Assembly (NCBI GenBank): GCA_017303995.1
Contig: JAFLBE010000045.1
Span: 1-36,664 of the forward strand
Direction: 5' to 3'
From: Bacteroidota bacterium
Lineage (GTDB): Bacteria; Bacteroidota; JABWAT01
DNA: 36,664 nt
In this document: piece after piece, positions 24,319 to 32,132 of the stretch
Layout: each line of letters starts with the position of its first letter
Numbering within the stretch: position 1 is the first letter of the stretch
Position numbers and translations under genes: made by a program
The notes under the pieces: model-generated
Database searches by the model: none
What the model was told of the DNA's origin: nothing
Seen by the model: only the letters and a program-made list of their open reading frames with translations

Positions 24319-25181
24319 ATGAAAAATATTCCGGTCAGACAGATGCAGACACCATTGAGTGATTCGAATTTTGGCGGAAGTTTTAGCATTCGGAATATTG
24401 GGGATTTACTTGCTGGTGAGGATATGGTTCAGGCGCTCCACAGGCATGATTATTTTTACATTCTGGCGATAAAAGAAGGAACAGGTCATCACGTTATTGA
24501 TTTCACCCCTTTCGAAATTCATGACCATACTGTTTTCTTTATGCGTCCCGGCCAGGTTCATCAGCTAACACTGAAAACTGGAAGTCAGGGATTTGTGATG
24601 CAATTCAAGTCTGACTTCTTTTACCCCAACGACAAAGCATCTGGTCAAATCCTGCAGTTGGCCAGTACCAAAAAATTTTGTCAGCTTGATTCCGAAAGTT
24701 TCAAAAAATTGTTTGAGTTGCTGAGTTATATCTTTCAGGAGTATACCGATAAAAAGGAAGGCTATCAGGAAGTCATCAAGGCAAATCTGGGCATTTTTTT
24801 ATTGAACTTGTCAGACACAGAAAAAATGATAAAAGAACGTCAACCGGCGTCAATCCATATTCCCAACAACGTTTTGAAGAGTTTTCATTTCTGTTGGAAA
24901 CTCATATCGTCAGCCATAAACAAGTATCTCAGTATGCAGAAATGCTTCATATTTCAACCTATCAGCTAAATGCAATTACCAAAGAAATACTTGGGAAAAC
25001 CTGTTCAGAACTTATTAATGACTATTGTATTCTTGAATCAAAAAGACATCTCCTGGCCACATCAAGTCAAGTGAATCAGATTGCAGCAACACTTGGCTTT
25101 GAAGATGTTTCATACTTTATCCGATTCTTTAAAAGGCACACCGGGTATTCACCAGAAGCATTCCGGCAAAATTTTAAATAA
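24319..25181 (+). pseudogene. AraC-family regulator, frameshifted
   Basis: Two overlapping frames join into one AraC protein. The first carries a cupin-type sensor domain (residues 30-105; H41 and H43 in LHRHDYFYILA, FFMRPGQVHQL) and a helical linker. It then goes out of frame near 24868-24870 and continues as nonsense to a stop at 24967-24969. The correct frame resumes as R-F-E-E-F-S-F-L-L-E-T-H and carries both helix-turn-helices (YAEMLHISTYQLNAITKEI and IAATLGFEDVSYFIRFFKRH, ending G-Y-S-P-E-A-F-R). One base missing in AACAAC would explain it. If real, the regulator is inactive; if an assembly error, it is a normal activator of about 287 residues, perhaps of the stress genes before it. Confidence 0.85.
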
Positions 25182-25230
25182 GTCCTGTTCAACTTCATTT
25201 TTGTTCTATCCCGCATAATTCCTTTCGAAG

Positions 25231-25238
25231 TACTTTTG
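25231..25238 (+). promoter_or_regulatory. Possible Bacteroidetes -7 box
   Basis: TACTTTTG matches the Bacteroidetes -7 consensus TAnnTTTG exactly, 45 bases before the ATG at 25284. The best upstream TTG (25201-25203) is 27 bases away, longer than the usual 17-23, so support is partial. A similar GACTTTTG with TAA after it lies at about 27660 before another gene. Confidence 0.3.
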
Positions 25239-25283
25239 TAAACGGGCCCTTAGGGTCTGAAAAACATTCAAAAAGGAAACAGT

Positions 25284-25523
25284 ATGAAAACGAAAATGAA
25301 ATTAATTGCATCATTAAAAATCTGGATTATTATTTATCCATCTATAACCCTATTTATGTATTTATTTGGCGAGCTCCTATCGGTACTGCCGTTATACCTT
25401 CGAACCTGCATTCTCACCCTGTCATTGGTCCCCTTCATCGTATTTATCGGTGTCCCATTTTTAGATTCTGTCATCCGTCGTTTTTCTTCACAAACAAGTA
25501 ATAAGCAGGTGAATAATGGATAA
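25284..25523 (+). CDS. Small two-helix membrane protein, ABM-tail-like
   Basis: 79 residues with two membrane helices (about 11-31 and 39-62) and a polar tail. The pattern K-x-W-I-I-I-Y-P-S-I-T-L, L-L-S-V-L-P-L-Y-L-R-T and L-V-P-F-I-V-F-I-G-V-P-F-L matches, as I remember it, the membrane tail of antibiotic-biosynthesis-monooxygenase superfamily proteins (COG3224), here without the catalytic domain. Stand-alone versions exist. A purine-rich AAAAAGGAAA precedes the ATG. Its last 8 bases overlap the DUF2938 gene, so the two are translated together. Function unknown. Confidence 0.65.
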   Translation: MKTKMKLIASLKIWIIIYPSITLFMYLFGELLSVLPLYLRTCILTLSLVPFIVFIGVPFLDSVIRRFSSQTSNKQVNNG

Positions 25524-26010
25524 TCTGACTCTCCTTTTTATTAGCTCAATCATTATTGGGCTTGGTGCGACCCTGACTTTTGATCTTTGGGCACAGTTTC
25601 TCAAATTTGCCTTTAAGATCACTCCCTCAAATATATGTCTGGTGGGTCGTTGGATCCGATACATGCCGGATGGAACCTTTACCCATTCCAATCTTTTTTC
25701 GGCACCACCAAAGAGCGCTGAATGCATTGTTGGTTGGATTTTCCACTATTTGATTGGCATTGCGTTTGCAATTGCTTTTATTGTTTTTATGGGAAGCCAA
25801 TGGCTTGAGTTTCCCACCCTGGTTCCCGCACTCGTCTATGGTATTATTACGATTCTTGCGCCATTCTTTATCCTGCAGCCTGCTTTTGGGCTCGGATTCG
25901 CGGCGTCAAAGACCTCAAACCCTTCCCAGGCAAGGCTTCGGAGTTTGATGAATCATGCTGCATTTGGAGTTGGGCTTTACTTTTTCGCGTGGTTGGTTAG
26001 CATTTTTTAA
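25516..26010 (+). CDS. DUF2938 membrane protein
   Basis: 164 residues, four to five membrane helices. The DUF2938 pattern is clear: G-A-T-L-T-F-D-L-W-A, V-G-R-W-I-R-Y-M-P-D-G-T-F-T-H, G-W-I-F-H-Y-L-I-G-I-A-F-A, PTLVPALVYGIITILAPFF, Q-P-A-F-G-L-G-F-A-A-S and H-A-A-F-G-V-G-L-Y. Conserved histidines (in T-H, F-H-Y and N-H-A) lie near membrane faces and could bind metal or haem, which is inference. No biochemical role is known. It overlaps the preceding small membrane gene by 8 bases and precedes a DUF4386 gene by 40. Confidence 0.88.
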   Translation: MDNLTLLFISSIIIGLGATLTFDLWAQFLKFAFKITPSNICLVGRWIRYMPDGTFTHSNLFSAPPKSAECIVGWIFHYLIGIAFAIAFIVFMGSQWLEFPTLVPALVYGIITILAPFFILQPAFGLGFAASKTSNPSQARLRSLMNHAAFGVGLYFFAWLVSIF

Positions 26011-26050
26011 ATCAGATTTCGTTACCTAAAAAATAAAAAGGGGAAAAAAG

Positions 26051-26746
26051 ATGAAAGCAATACAGTTAATGGGCAATTACAGAATGACCGCAAAAGTTGT
26101 GGGCGTTATGTACCTTGCAGGGTTTGTTGTTGGTATCGGGGGAACTGTACTCATTCAATCCATTCTGGGTGCACCTAACCCCCTTTCCATCGTTTCTGAG
26201 AACAGCATGAAACTGGCAATTGGTGCAATTCTTTGGCTTATCGCTGTGGTTGGCGATGCGGCTCACGGTATTGTAATGTTTCCAATTCTAAAGCAACAGA
26301 GTGAACGGCTAGCCTACGGTTATCTTTCAACCCGGATTATGGACGCCATGTTCATTGCCATCATGGTTCTCTTTATGGTGCTTCAAATACCATTGGGAAA
26401 AGAATATTTGAACGCAACGGGTGAAACTGCTTCCCAACTTCAGATACTGAGTAGCTTGTCTCAACAGGCCAGTCAGTACGCCTATCAATTTGGGATGATC
26501 ACACTTGGTTTCTCTGGCTTAATCCTAAATTATGTGTTTTATAAGATGAAACTGGTACCTCGCTGGATAGCAATCTGGGGACTTGTCGGATATACAATCA
26601 TTCTTGTCGGAATGGTTTCAGCAGTCATGGGCTCAGGATTGGCTGATATGTCTTCAATTCCTGGCGGACTTTGGGAATTATTTATGGGTGTTTGGCTGAT
26701 CGTTAAAGGATTCAGTTCTCCGGTTACCACTGAGGTTGCTTCCTAG
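26051..26746 (+). CDS. DUF4386 membrane protein
   Basis: 231 residues with about six membrane helices. DUF4386 features: an N-terminal R-M-T-A-K-V-V-G-V-M-Y-L-A-G helix, W-L-I-A-V-V-G-D-A-A-H-G-I-V-M-F-P-I-L, Y-L-S-T-R-I-M-D-A-M-F, and the C-terminal P-R-W-I-A-I-W-G-L-V-G-Y. Purine-rich AAAAAGGGGAAAAA lies just before the start. The family is often next to transcription regulators, as here, but its function is unknown. The stop TAG lies about 100 bases before the most likely start of the PAS-LuxR gene. Confidence 0.85.
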   Translation: MKAIQLMGNYRMTAKVVGVMYLAGFVVGIGGTVLIQSILGAPNPLSIVSENSMKLAIGAILWLIAVVGDAAHGIVMFPILKQQSERLAYGYLSTRIMDAMFIAIMVLFMVLQIPLGKEYLNATGETASQLQILSSLSQQASQYAYQFGMITLGFSGLILNYVFYKMKLVPRWIAIWGLVGYTIILVGMVSAVMGSGLADMSSIPGGLWELFMGVWLIVKGFSSPVTTEVAS

Positions 26747-26846
26747 TTTTAAAGACCCAACTGGCTTCATTGAGTTGAGGCCAGTTGGAGTAAACTATTT
26801 TCAGTTTTATTTTTACTATGAACAACAACCAACTATTTATAATCCC

Positions 26847-27617
26847 ATGACAGAACACTACAGCGACGAGGATCTCTTTTTCAAATTTATATCCCAATTT
26901 AAATTTAATGAGAATAATTTAGACTACAGTGTATTGGACAAACACAAAATTGTTTTGCAGACAATGTCTTCTATTGGGAATTCGGGAATCCATGTGTTTG
27001 ATCTCAACAGGCGGCAGATTGTCTATTTCTCTTCGAATTTTGGTAAACTTTTAGGATATAAACCTTCCGATTATGAAGCATCAGGACATCAATTTTTCTA
27101 TGAAAAAATCCATCCGGAGGATATCGCAAAACTAAACATCTACGGTGTTTCAGTAACTAAAATATTCAACAATTTTTCAATTGAAGAAAAGCTAAGTCAC
27201 AAATCGATAAGTGAATACAGAATGATTAACACCCAGGGCAAATATGTACGGTTGATTGAGCAATATCAGGTATTGGAATTGGACAAAGCCGGACAAATCT
27301 GGCTGATGATCGGCATTGTTGATCTTTCTGCCAATCAGGAAGAATATAGTGGAATAAAAACCCAATTATTAAATTTCAAAACCGGGAATATATACCCAAT
27401 TGAGACTCCACAAAAAATGGAGTTTGAATTAACAAAAAGAGAAATTGAAGTTTTAAGACTTGTTAAAGATGGCCTTCTGAGCAAAGAAATTTCGAGCAAA
27501 CTGTCAATCAGTTTGCATACTGTGAATACCCACCGTCAGCGGTTTCTAGAAAAACTTGGGGCAAACAATTCCTTTGAAGCAGTAACATTTGCCTCAAAAT
27601 ATGGTCTTTTAGGTTAG
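26847..27617 (+). CDS. PAS-LuxR-type transcription regulator
   Basis: 256 residues from ATG 26847. An upstream in-frame TTG lies inside the DUF4386 gene and would add 37 residues of no clear fold, so I reject it. Residues about 43-165 form a PAS fold of the PAS_3 kind (SGIHVFDLNRRQIVYFSS, LLGYKPSDYE, IHPEDIAKL, EYRMINTQGKYVRLIEQ). The C-terminal 60 residues are a LuxR/GerE helix-turn-helix: LTKREIEVLRLVKDGLLSK, L-S-I-S-L-H-T-V-N-T-H-R-Q-R-F-L-E-K-L. There is no receiver or kinase domain, so the PAS domain senses a ligand or redox state itself. It follows three membrane genes and may control them. Confidence 0.88.
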   Translation: MTEHYSDEDLFFKFISQFKFNENNLDYSVLDKHKIVLQTMSSIGNSGIHVFDLNRRQIVYFSSNFGKLLGYKPSDYEASGHQFFYEKIHPEDIAKLNIYGVSVTKIFNNFSIEEKLSHKSISEYRMINTQGKYVRLIEQYQVLELDKAGQIWLMIGIVDLSANQEEYSGIKTQLLNFKTGNIYPIETPQKMEFELTKREIEVLRLVKDGLLSKEISSKLSISLHTVNTHRQRFLEKLGANNSFEAVTFASKYGLLG

Positions 27618-27618
27618 G

Positions 27619-27656
27619 AATACTGATAAATCAGTATTGTACCAAACTCCGGTTTG
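27619..27656 (+). repeat. Two back-to-back hairpins after the PAS-LuxR gene
   Basis: AATACTGA-TAAA-TCAGTATT (27619-27638, perfect 8-bp stem) begins one base after the stop. It is followed by CAAAC-TCCG-GTTTG (27643-27656 region, 5-bp stem). Only ACTTTTG follows, a weak T run. Possible terminator or 3' stabiliser. Confidence 0.45.
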
Positions 27657-27727
27657 CGGGACTTTTGTAAGGTCATAATTGATGATCAAAAAACAGAAGA
27701 CAATCCGTTCAAACAAAAGGAGTTATT

Positions 27728-28438
27728 ATGAAATTATCCAACCTTTCCACATCCCGGAAATTAAAATCACTGGTCCCGGTTACCTACCTTACCATTTTCA
27801 TTATCAGCAATTTGATGCTGGGTTGCTCATCAGCACCCCTTTTTATTAAATCAGATTTTGAAAAGCAAAAAATCAGGTCAATTGCCGTTATGCCGGTGAT
27901 TAATAGGTGCACCGAAACAGAAGACAAAGATCAGGTAAGTAAAAACGTATCTGTTATTGAAGAATCCCTTGTAAAAACACTTACCGAAAAAAAATATGCT
28001 GTTTTGTCACCCGAATCTGTAAAGACCGCATTAAATGAAAAAGGAATTGAAAATATATCTCCCGAAAGTTTGTGTTCCTTACTCAATGTTGATGCAATTC
28101 TTTTCAGTGAAGTTTACGAATATTCAGACGTCCTTCTTTTAACTCATTCCATAAAAATGAATTTGAAAATGGTAGATGCAAAAGGTGACAGTTTATGGTT
28201 AAACAATCTGGATGACAACGACAAACCTTTTATATCAGCGATCGGACCCACATTGGGTTGGGGAATCGGAATTTCAAATAATAAAAATATACCTTCAGAC
28301 GAAAAATTACCCACCATTGTCGCCGGTGTTGCAGCTGCCGAATTAGTCTATACACTTGTCGATGTATTAAGCAATGAAACCTCCCAAAGTATTGACGGTG
28401 TTTTCCAATCGTTGCCCTCTAAAAAGCAAAATGAATAA
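27728..28438 (+). CDS. DUF799/GNA1162-like lipoprotein
   Basis: 236 residues. A long basic N-terminus (KLSNLSTSRKLKS) leads to a hydrophobic core and lipobox M-L-G-C (Cys33). The domain after about residue 48 has the DUF799 layout: K-I-R-S-I-A-V-M-P-V-I-N-R, S-V-I-E-E-S-L-V-K-T-L-T-E-K-K-Y-A-V-L-S-P, LNVDAILFSEVYEYSDV and MNLKMVDAKGDSLWLN. GNA1162-type lipoproteins fold like TolB/CsgG N-terminal domains and are thought to support outer-membrane export structures. Later residues include a glycine-rich G-P-T-L-G-W-G-I-G-I and a hydrophobic helix. No CsgG-type partner lies nearby. A-A-A-G-G-A-G precedes the ATG by 7 bases. Confidence 0.75.
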   Translation: MKLSNLSTSRKLKSLVPVTYLTIFIISNLMLGCSSAPLFIKSDFEKQKIRSIAVMPVINRCTETEDKDQVSKNVSVIEESLVKTLTEKKYAVLSPESVKTALNEKGIENISPESLCSLLNVDAILFSEVYEYSDVLLLTHSIKMNLKMVDAKGDSLWLNNLDDNDKPFISAIGPTLGWGIGISNNKNIPSDEKLPTIVAGVAAAELVYTLVDVLSNETSQSIDGVFQSLPSKKQNE

Positions 28439-28491
28439 TAGGCTTTCAAGGACTTCAAATTGTAATCATTTCAATTTCAAATGAGGAAAAT

Positions 28492-29169
28492 ATGTCAGAA
28501 AATAATACCACAGCTGTGTCATCAAAATCAGATTGGAAGATTCCGATCTGGCTTCTTGTTTTAACTTTTATTCCAATGGCGGCCGGGATTTCCCGGCTGA
28601 TTGGTCTTTCCGGCGGCGTGACGGTTTCACCTGAAAACTCAAGGTTTTTCGAAGCCCCGGTTCCAATTGTCATTCACATCATTTCAGTCTGCTTCAACTG
28701 TGTATTTGGTGCATTTCAGTTTTCGGCAGGGTTAAGAAAGCGGAACCTGACCTGGCACCGGATAACGGGTAGGCTTTTGATTCCCGCAGGAATACTTTCG
28801 GCTCTTTCAGGGTTGTGGATGACTGTTCTTTATCCGATTCCTTTTCAGCAGCAAGGTCCTCCGCTGATGTACTTCCGTATCTTTGTTGCTGTTGCAATGG
28901 TAACAAGTCTGGTTCTTGGGTTTACCACCATTTTAAAACGGAAAATTTCAGAACACAGTGCCTGGATGATCAGAGCTTATGCACTCGGGCAAGGTGCTGG
29001 CACTCAGGTGATTACCCTGCTTCCGTTTATGCTATTGATAGGCGAACCCAGCCAGTTTACCCGCGATATGTTGATGATTTTAGCCTGGGTTATCAACATG
29101 GGTATCGGAGAATGGATTATCAGGAGAAAAACAAAACCAAAACTCAGACTCAACCCTGTTGTAGCTTGA
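28492..29169 (+). CDS. DUF2306 membrane protein
   Basis: 225 residues with about six membrane helices. Conserved residues of DUF2306 are visible: His62 in P-I-V-I-H-I-I, W-H89-R-I-T-G-R, and H155-S-A-W-M-I-R-A-Y-A-L. Paired histidines in helices may bind haem, as in related cytochrome-b561-like folds, but this is inference. Members usually stand alone, and function is unknown. It starts 53 bases after the lipoprotein gene. Its end is followed by a 170-base AT-rich gap, where a promoter for the hydrolase probably lies. Confidence 0.85.
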   Translation: MSENNTTAVSSKSDWKIPIWLLVLTFIPMAAGISRLIGLSGGVTVSPENSRFFEAPVPIVIHIISVCFNCVFGAFQFSAGLRKRNLTWHRITGRLLIPAGILSALSGLWMTVLYPIPFQQQGPPLMYFRIFVAVAMVTSLVLGFTTILKRKISEHSAWMIRAYALGQGAGTQVITLLPFMLLIGEPSQFTRDMLMILAWVINMGIGEWIIRRKTKPKLRLNPVVA

Positions 29170-29339
29170 ACATTCATTTTAACAGAACCATAAAGGAAAC
29201 AATTTACAACCATAAATAAAGCCGGCTATTTGGGTTAAATGGATAATAATTGCCATATTTAACTAATAAATGATCCATTTTTATTTTAAGCCTTTAAAAT
29301 TCAAATGGTTCCAACCCAAAACAAAGCTCAGTTTATCCA

Positions 29340-30251
29340 ATGAAAACAGTTTCTTTTATTCTGGTATTTTTCATTCTCACCGGGTCCCTGCTTTTTGCTC
29401 AAGTTCCTTCCTTTGTAAAATCAATTTTACCGGAAGGAACTGTCATTCACACCGATATTTCTTATGCTGCAGATACGTCATCCTTCCACAAACTGGATAT
29501 TTACCTTCCGCCGAATCCAAAAAAATCACACCCGCTTCTGATCTGGATTCATGGCGGCGGATGGACCGCCGGGAATAAGTACGGCGATATGGATTACATG
29601 AAGTTGTTGGTTAAGTCCATTCTGGATAGTGGTTACGTTTTGGCCTCGATTAATTACCGGTTTGCAACTGAGGCTGTTTTCCCTTCTCAGATTCAGGATT
29701 GCAATCAGGCCATTAACTTCCTTTATGAAAACGCCGGAAACTATTCCATTGACAAAAACCGGATTGCCCTGATCGGATTTTCAGCAGGCGGACATTTGGC
29801 TTCTCTGGTTGGAACATCAAACAATAATGAAATTCAGGAGTTTTATCCAATCCGGGAAAAACCCAATTTCAAAATCCGTGCTGTGGTCGATTTTTACGGT
29901 CCGTCTGATTTCATCGCCCGCATCGGAAGTATGAAACTGGATGAAGGCAATCAGAAATCCACCTCAACCAATTTGCTTGGCGTTCAGCCAGTGCTCAGAC
30001 CGGATCTGGCAAAATTTGCAAGTCCGACCACTTACATTGATAAATACGATCCTCCTTTTTTGATCATCCACGGAGAAAAAGACCAGCAGGTTCCGGTCAC
30101 CTTGTCCAAATTGCTCGATTCTTATCTAAAACTTGCTGGTGTGTCGAGTGAAATGATCATCGTACCCGGTGCACCACATAGTGGTGAGTTATTCGGTACA
30201 GATGCAATCAAAAACAAAGTCATGATTTTCCTTAATACTCACCTGAAATAG
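29340..30251 (+). CDS. Exported alpha/beta hydrolase (BD-FAE-like)
   Basis: 303 residues. Signal peptide at 1-20 (ending L-L-F-A before Q-V-P). The esterase fold has an oxyanion segment HGGGW (71-75), nucleophile Ser148 in G-F-S-A-G, Asp248 in H-G-E-K-D-Q-Q-V-P and His280 in G-A-P-H-S. It resembles the BD-FAE/carbohydrate-esterase-like hydrolases that deacylate plant polysaccharides, and also broader steryl-type esterases. With a signal peptide and no lipobox it is periplasmic or secreted. It could act with the GH5 enzyme far upstream, but nothing links them directly. All triad residues are present. Confidence 0.9.
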   Translation: MKTVSFILVFFILTGSLLFAQVPSFVKSILPEGTVIHTDISYAADTSSFHKLDIYLPPNPKKSHPLLIWIHGGGWTAGNKYGDMDYMKLLVKSILDSGYVLASINYRFATEAVFPSQIQDCNQAINFLYENAGNYSIDKNRIALIGFSAGGHLASLVGTSNNNEIQEFYPIREKPNFKIRAVVDFYGPSDFIARIGSMKLDEGNQKSTSTNLLGVQPVLRPDLAKFASPTTYIDKYDPPFLIIHGEKDQQVPVTLSKLLDSYLKLAGVSSEMIIVPGAPHSGELFGTDAIKNKVMIFLNTHLK

Positions 30252-30270
30252 AAGAAAAATAAAGTCCCTG

Positions 30271-30999
30271 ATGGAAACCCTTTCTTACACGCTTGGAATG
30301 TCATTATTTGACAGTTTTTCAACTGCCCAGCAGATTGTCATTTTTGCCCTTCTTTTATCAACTGTGAATCCGGTTAAGAACAGTCTTGCTTTTTTGGGTG
30401 GATTGATCGGTGCTTATTTTATATGCGGTTTTCTTGGTTTTCTCGCATTTGACCAGCTAATGTCTTTTCTAAGTTCATATTTTCCGTCAACCGCATCGAT
30501 GTCGGATACCGGATATTACCAGCTTGAGTTCGCTTCCGGAATGACAATGACCGCAATCGGCATCTGGTACTATCGAAAATACCGGTATGCGCCGCCGGAC
30601 CGGACACATAATATGCTGGTTGCACGGTTAAAATCGGTCTCAACTCTTTTTTCATTTGGTCTCGGCGCTTTTATTTCCATTTCGTTTTTTCCCTTTTCAA
30701 TTCCCTATCTCATTGCTCTTGGGAAATATTCCGTTCTTAACCTCACGCTTCCGGCTGCAGCAGGAACCATTCTGATTTATAATTTTGGATATGCCTTTCC
30801 CCTGCTGGTTATTTTTGGCATTTATTTGGTTAACAGGAACAGAGCCGGACACAACATAAGCACGCTGCATGAAAAGACCCGGATTCTGAATATTCAGCTC
30901 ACCACCGGAACACTCGTAGGCGTGGGACTTTTCACTCTGGCTGATGCTGGATTTTACTTCACCTTCGGTCAGATTTTGCTCAATGGCAGGTTTCTTTAA
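30271..30999 (+). CDS. LysE/GAP-like membrane protein
   Basis: 242 residues with about six membrane helices. The first helices carry L-L-S-T-V-N-P-V-K-N-S-L-A-F-L-G-G-L-I-G-A-Y, like the GAP and LysE exporter superfamily; a charged cytoplasmic loop (YYRKYRYAPPDR) follows the third helix. The later helices hold F-I-S-I-S-F-F-P-F-S-I-P-Y-L, again like these small exporters. I cannot assign a substrate. It starts 19 bases after the esterase gene, suggesting co-transcription. Family assignment is by pattern and moderately sure. Confidence 0.6.
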   Translation: METLSYTLGMSLFDSFSTAQQIVIFALLLSTVNPVKNSLAFLGGLIGAYFICGFLGFLAFDQLMSFLSSYFPSTASMSDTGYYQLEFASGMTMTAIGIWYYRKYRYAPPDRTHNMLVARLKSVSTLFSFGLGAFISISFFPFSIPYLIALGKYSVLNLTLPAAAGTILIYNFGYAFPLLVIFGIYLVNRNRAGHNISTLHEKTRILNIQLTTGTLVGVGLFTLADAGFYFTFGQILLNGRFL

Positions 31000-31112
31000 A
31001 AGGTTGAATTCGGTTGTTTGTTAAAGTAATTCCTAAAATGCTCTTGTAGAATAAATGGATTTACTCCCTTATAATTCAGCTTAAAATGTAACTATAAATT
31101 AAGGATTCAAAA

Positions 31113-32081
31113 ATGATTAATCCGGTTGAAGAAACTAAAAAGCTCTTTAATGGTGTCACTCAAACAGCTTCAAAAGAAATCTGTAAACATATATTTCAAT
31201 TATTAATTAAGAACAGGAATCGAGAGAATGTAAATAATCGGTTGAATGATTCAGAGGAAACAGAATTTAAAACTTTTGACGGAATTAATTTGAAGGGTTG
31301 GATACATAATTCAATCGAAAACTCTTCAGGAACCATCATCTTTTTACACGGTTTTATGGATAATTCCGGAAGTTTCTTTGACCTTGCCAGAATGTATGCT
31401 GAAATGTATAATTTTTCTGTTGCAAGTTTTGATCATAGATTTCATGGGTGGTCACAAAACGGAATTCCTTCTTTTGGTCAGGCTGAAAGTGATGATCTCC
31501 GATATTTTATATCTCACTTACAATATCATTTTAAAATAAAACAGCCACTAATTGTATTTGGAAATTCTCTAGGTGCTGCTGCGGCACAAAGAGCAGCAAT
31601 TGAAGATGAAAGAATTGCTGGTGCATTTCTTTATGCTCCTCCTGCTTGGCCATGGGATGCCATTGGTAAAACGACGCATTTAAAAACACAAATTGTTTTG
31701 GACAGGATTCCACCTATGTTAAAAAACAATATCGCTGATAAATCTGTTGTCGTTGGTGAATTAATTCAATCAGCATATAACAGAAATATTCTTGAAGAAG
31801 GGGACATTAGACGCTACAATCATTATCCCAGACACAATCCATTGGTACTTTATTTAATGGGAACAAATGATATGTATGATTGTAATCTGGTTCATCAGGT
31901 TTATGATCATTGGTATCAAGGGGTTTATGCCGAATATAATGTTTGGCCAGTCGACAGACCCGATGATAACAAATGGTTTATCGAGATCCCGGATGCAAAT
32001 CATGATTTTTATCTTCAAGGGTGGGAGCCATTAAATGAACTGGTAAAACAATTTATTGAGATCGTAAAAAGGAGAAAATAA
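31113..32081 (+). CDS. Alpha/beta hydrolase, AT-rich gene
   Basis: 322 residues, no signal peptide, so cytoplasmic. The fold shows F-L-H-G-F (oxyanion, 78-81), F-D-H-R-F-H-G (a dialkyl-like strand motif), nucleophile Ser152 in G-N-S-L-G, Asp253 in M-G-T-N-D-M-Y-D and His297 in D-A-N-H-D-F. It resembles serine aminopeptidase-type (BAAT/hydrolase 4) esterases. Base composition is much lower in G+C than its neighbours: about 30% in three 60-base lines that I counted, against 38-53% in lines nearby. This, with AAT and ATT-rich codons, suggests recent acquisition. Substrate unknown. Confidence 0.88.
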   Translation: MINPVEETKKLFNGVTQTASKEICKHIFQLLIKNRNRENVNNRLNDSEETEFKTFDGINLKGWIHNSIENSSGTIIFLHGFMDNSGSFFDLARMYAEMYNFSVASFDHRFHGWSQNGIPSFGQAESDDLRYFISHLQYHFKIKQPLIVFGNSLGAAAAQRAAIEDERIAGAFLYAPPAWPWDAIGKTTHLKTQIVLDRIPPMLKNNIADKSVVVGELIQSAYNRNILEEGDIRRYNHYPRHNPLVLYLMGTNDMYDCNLVHQVYDHWYQGVYAEYNVWPVDRPDDNKWFIEIPDANHDFYLQGWEPLNELVKQFIEIVKRRK

Positions 32082-32132
32082 ATTAATTTGCTTATGAACT
32101 GTAAATTAAAAAATCAATAAGTATCAAACTCC

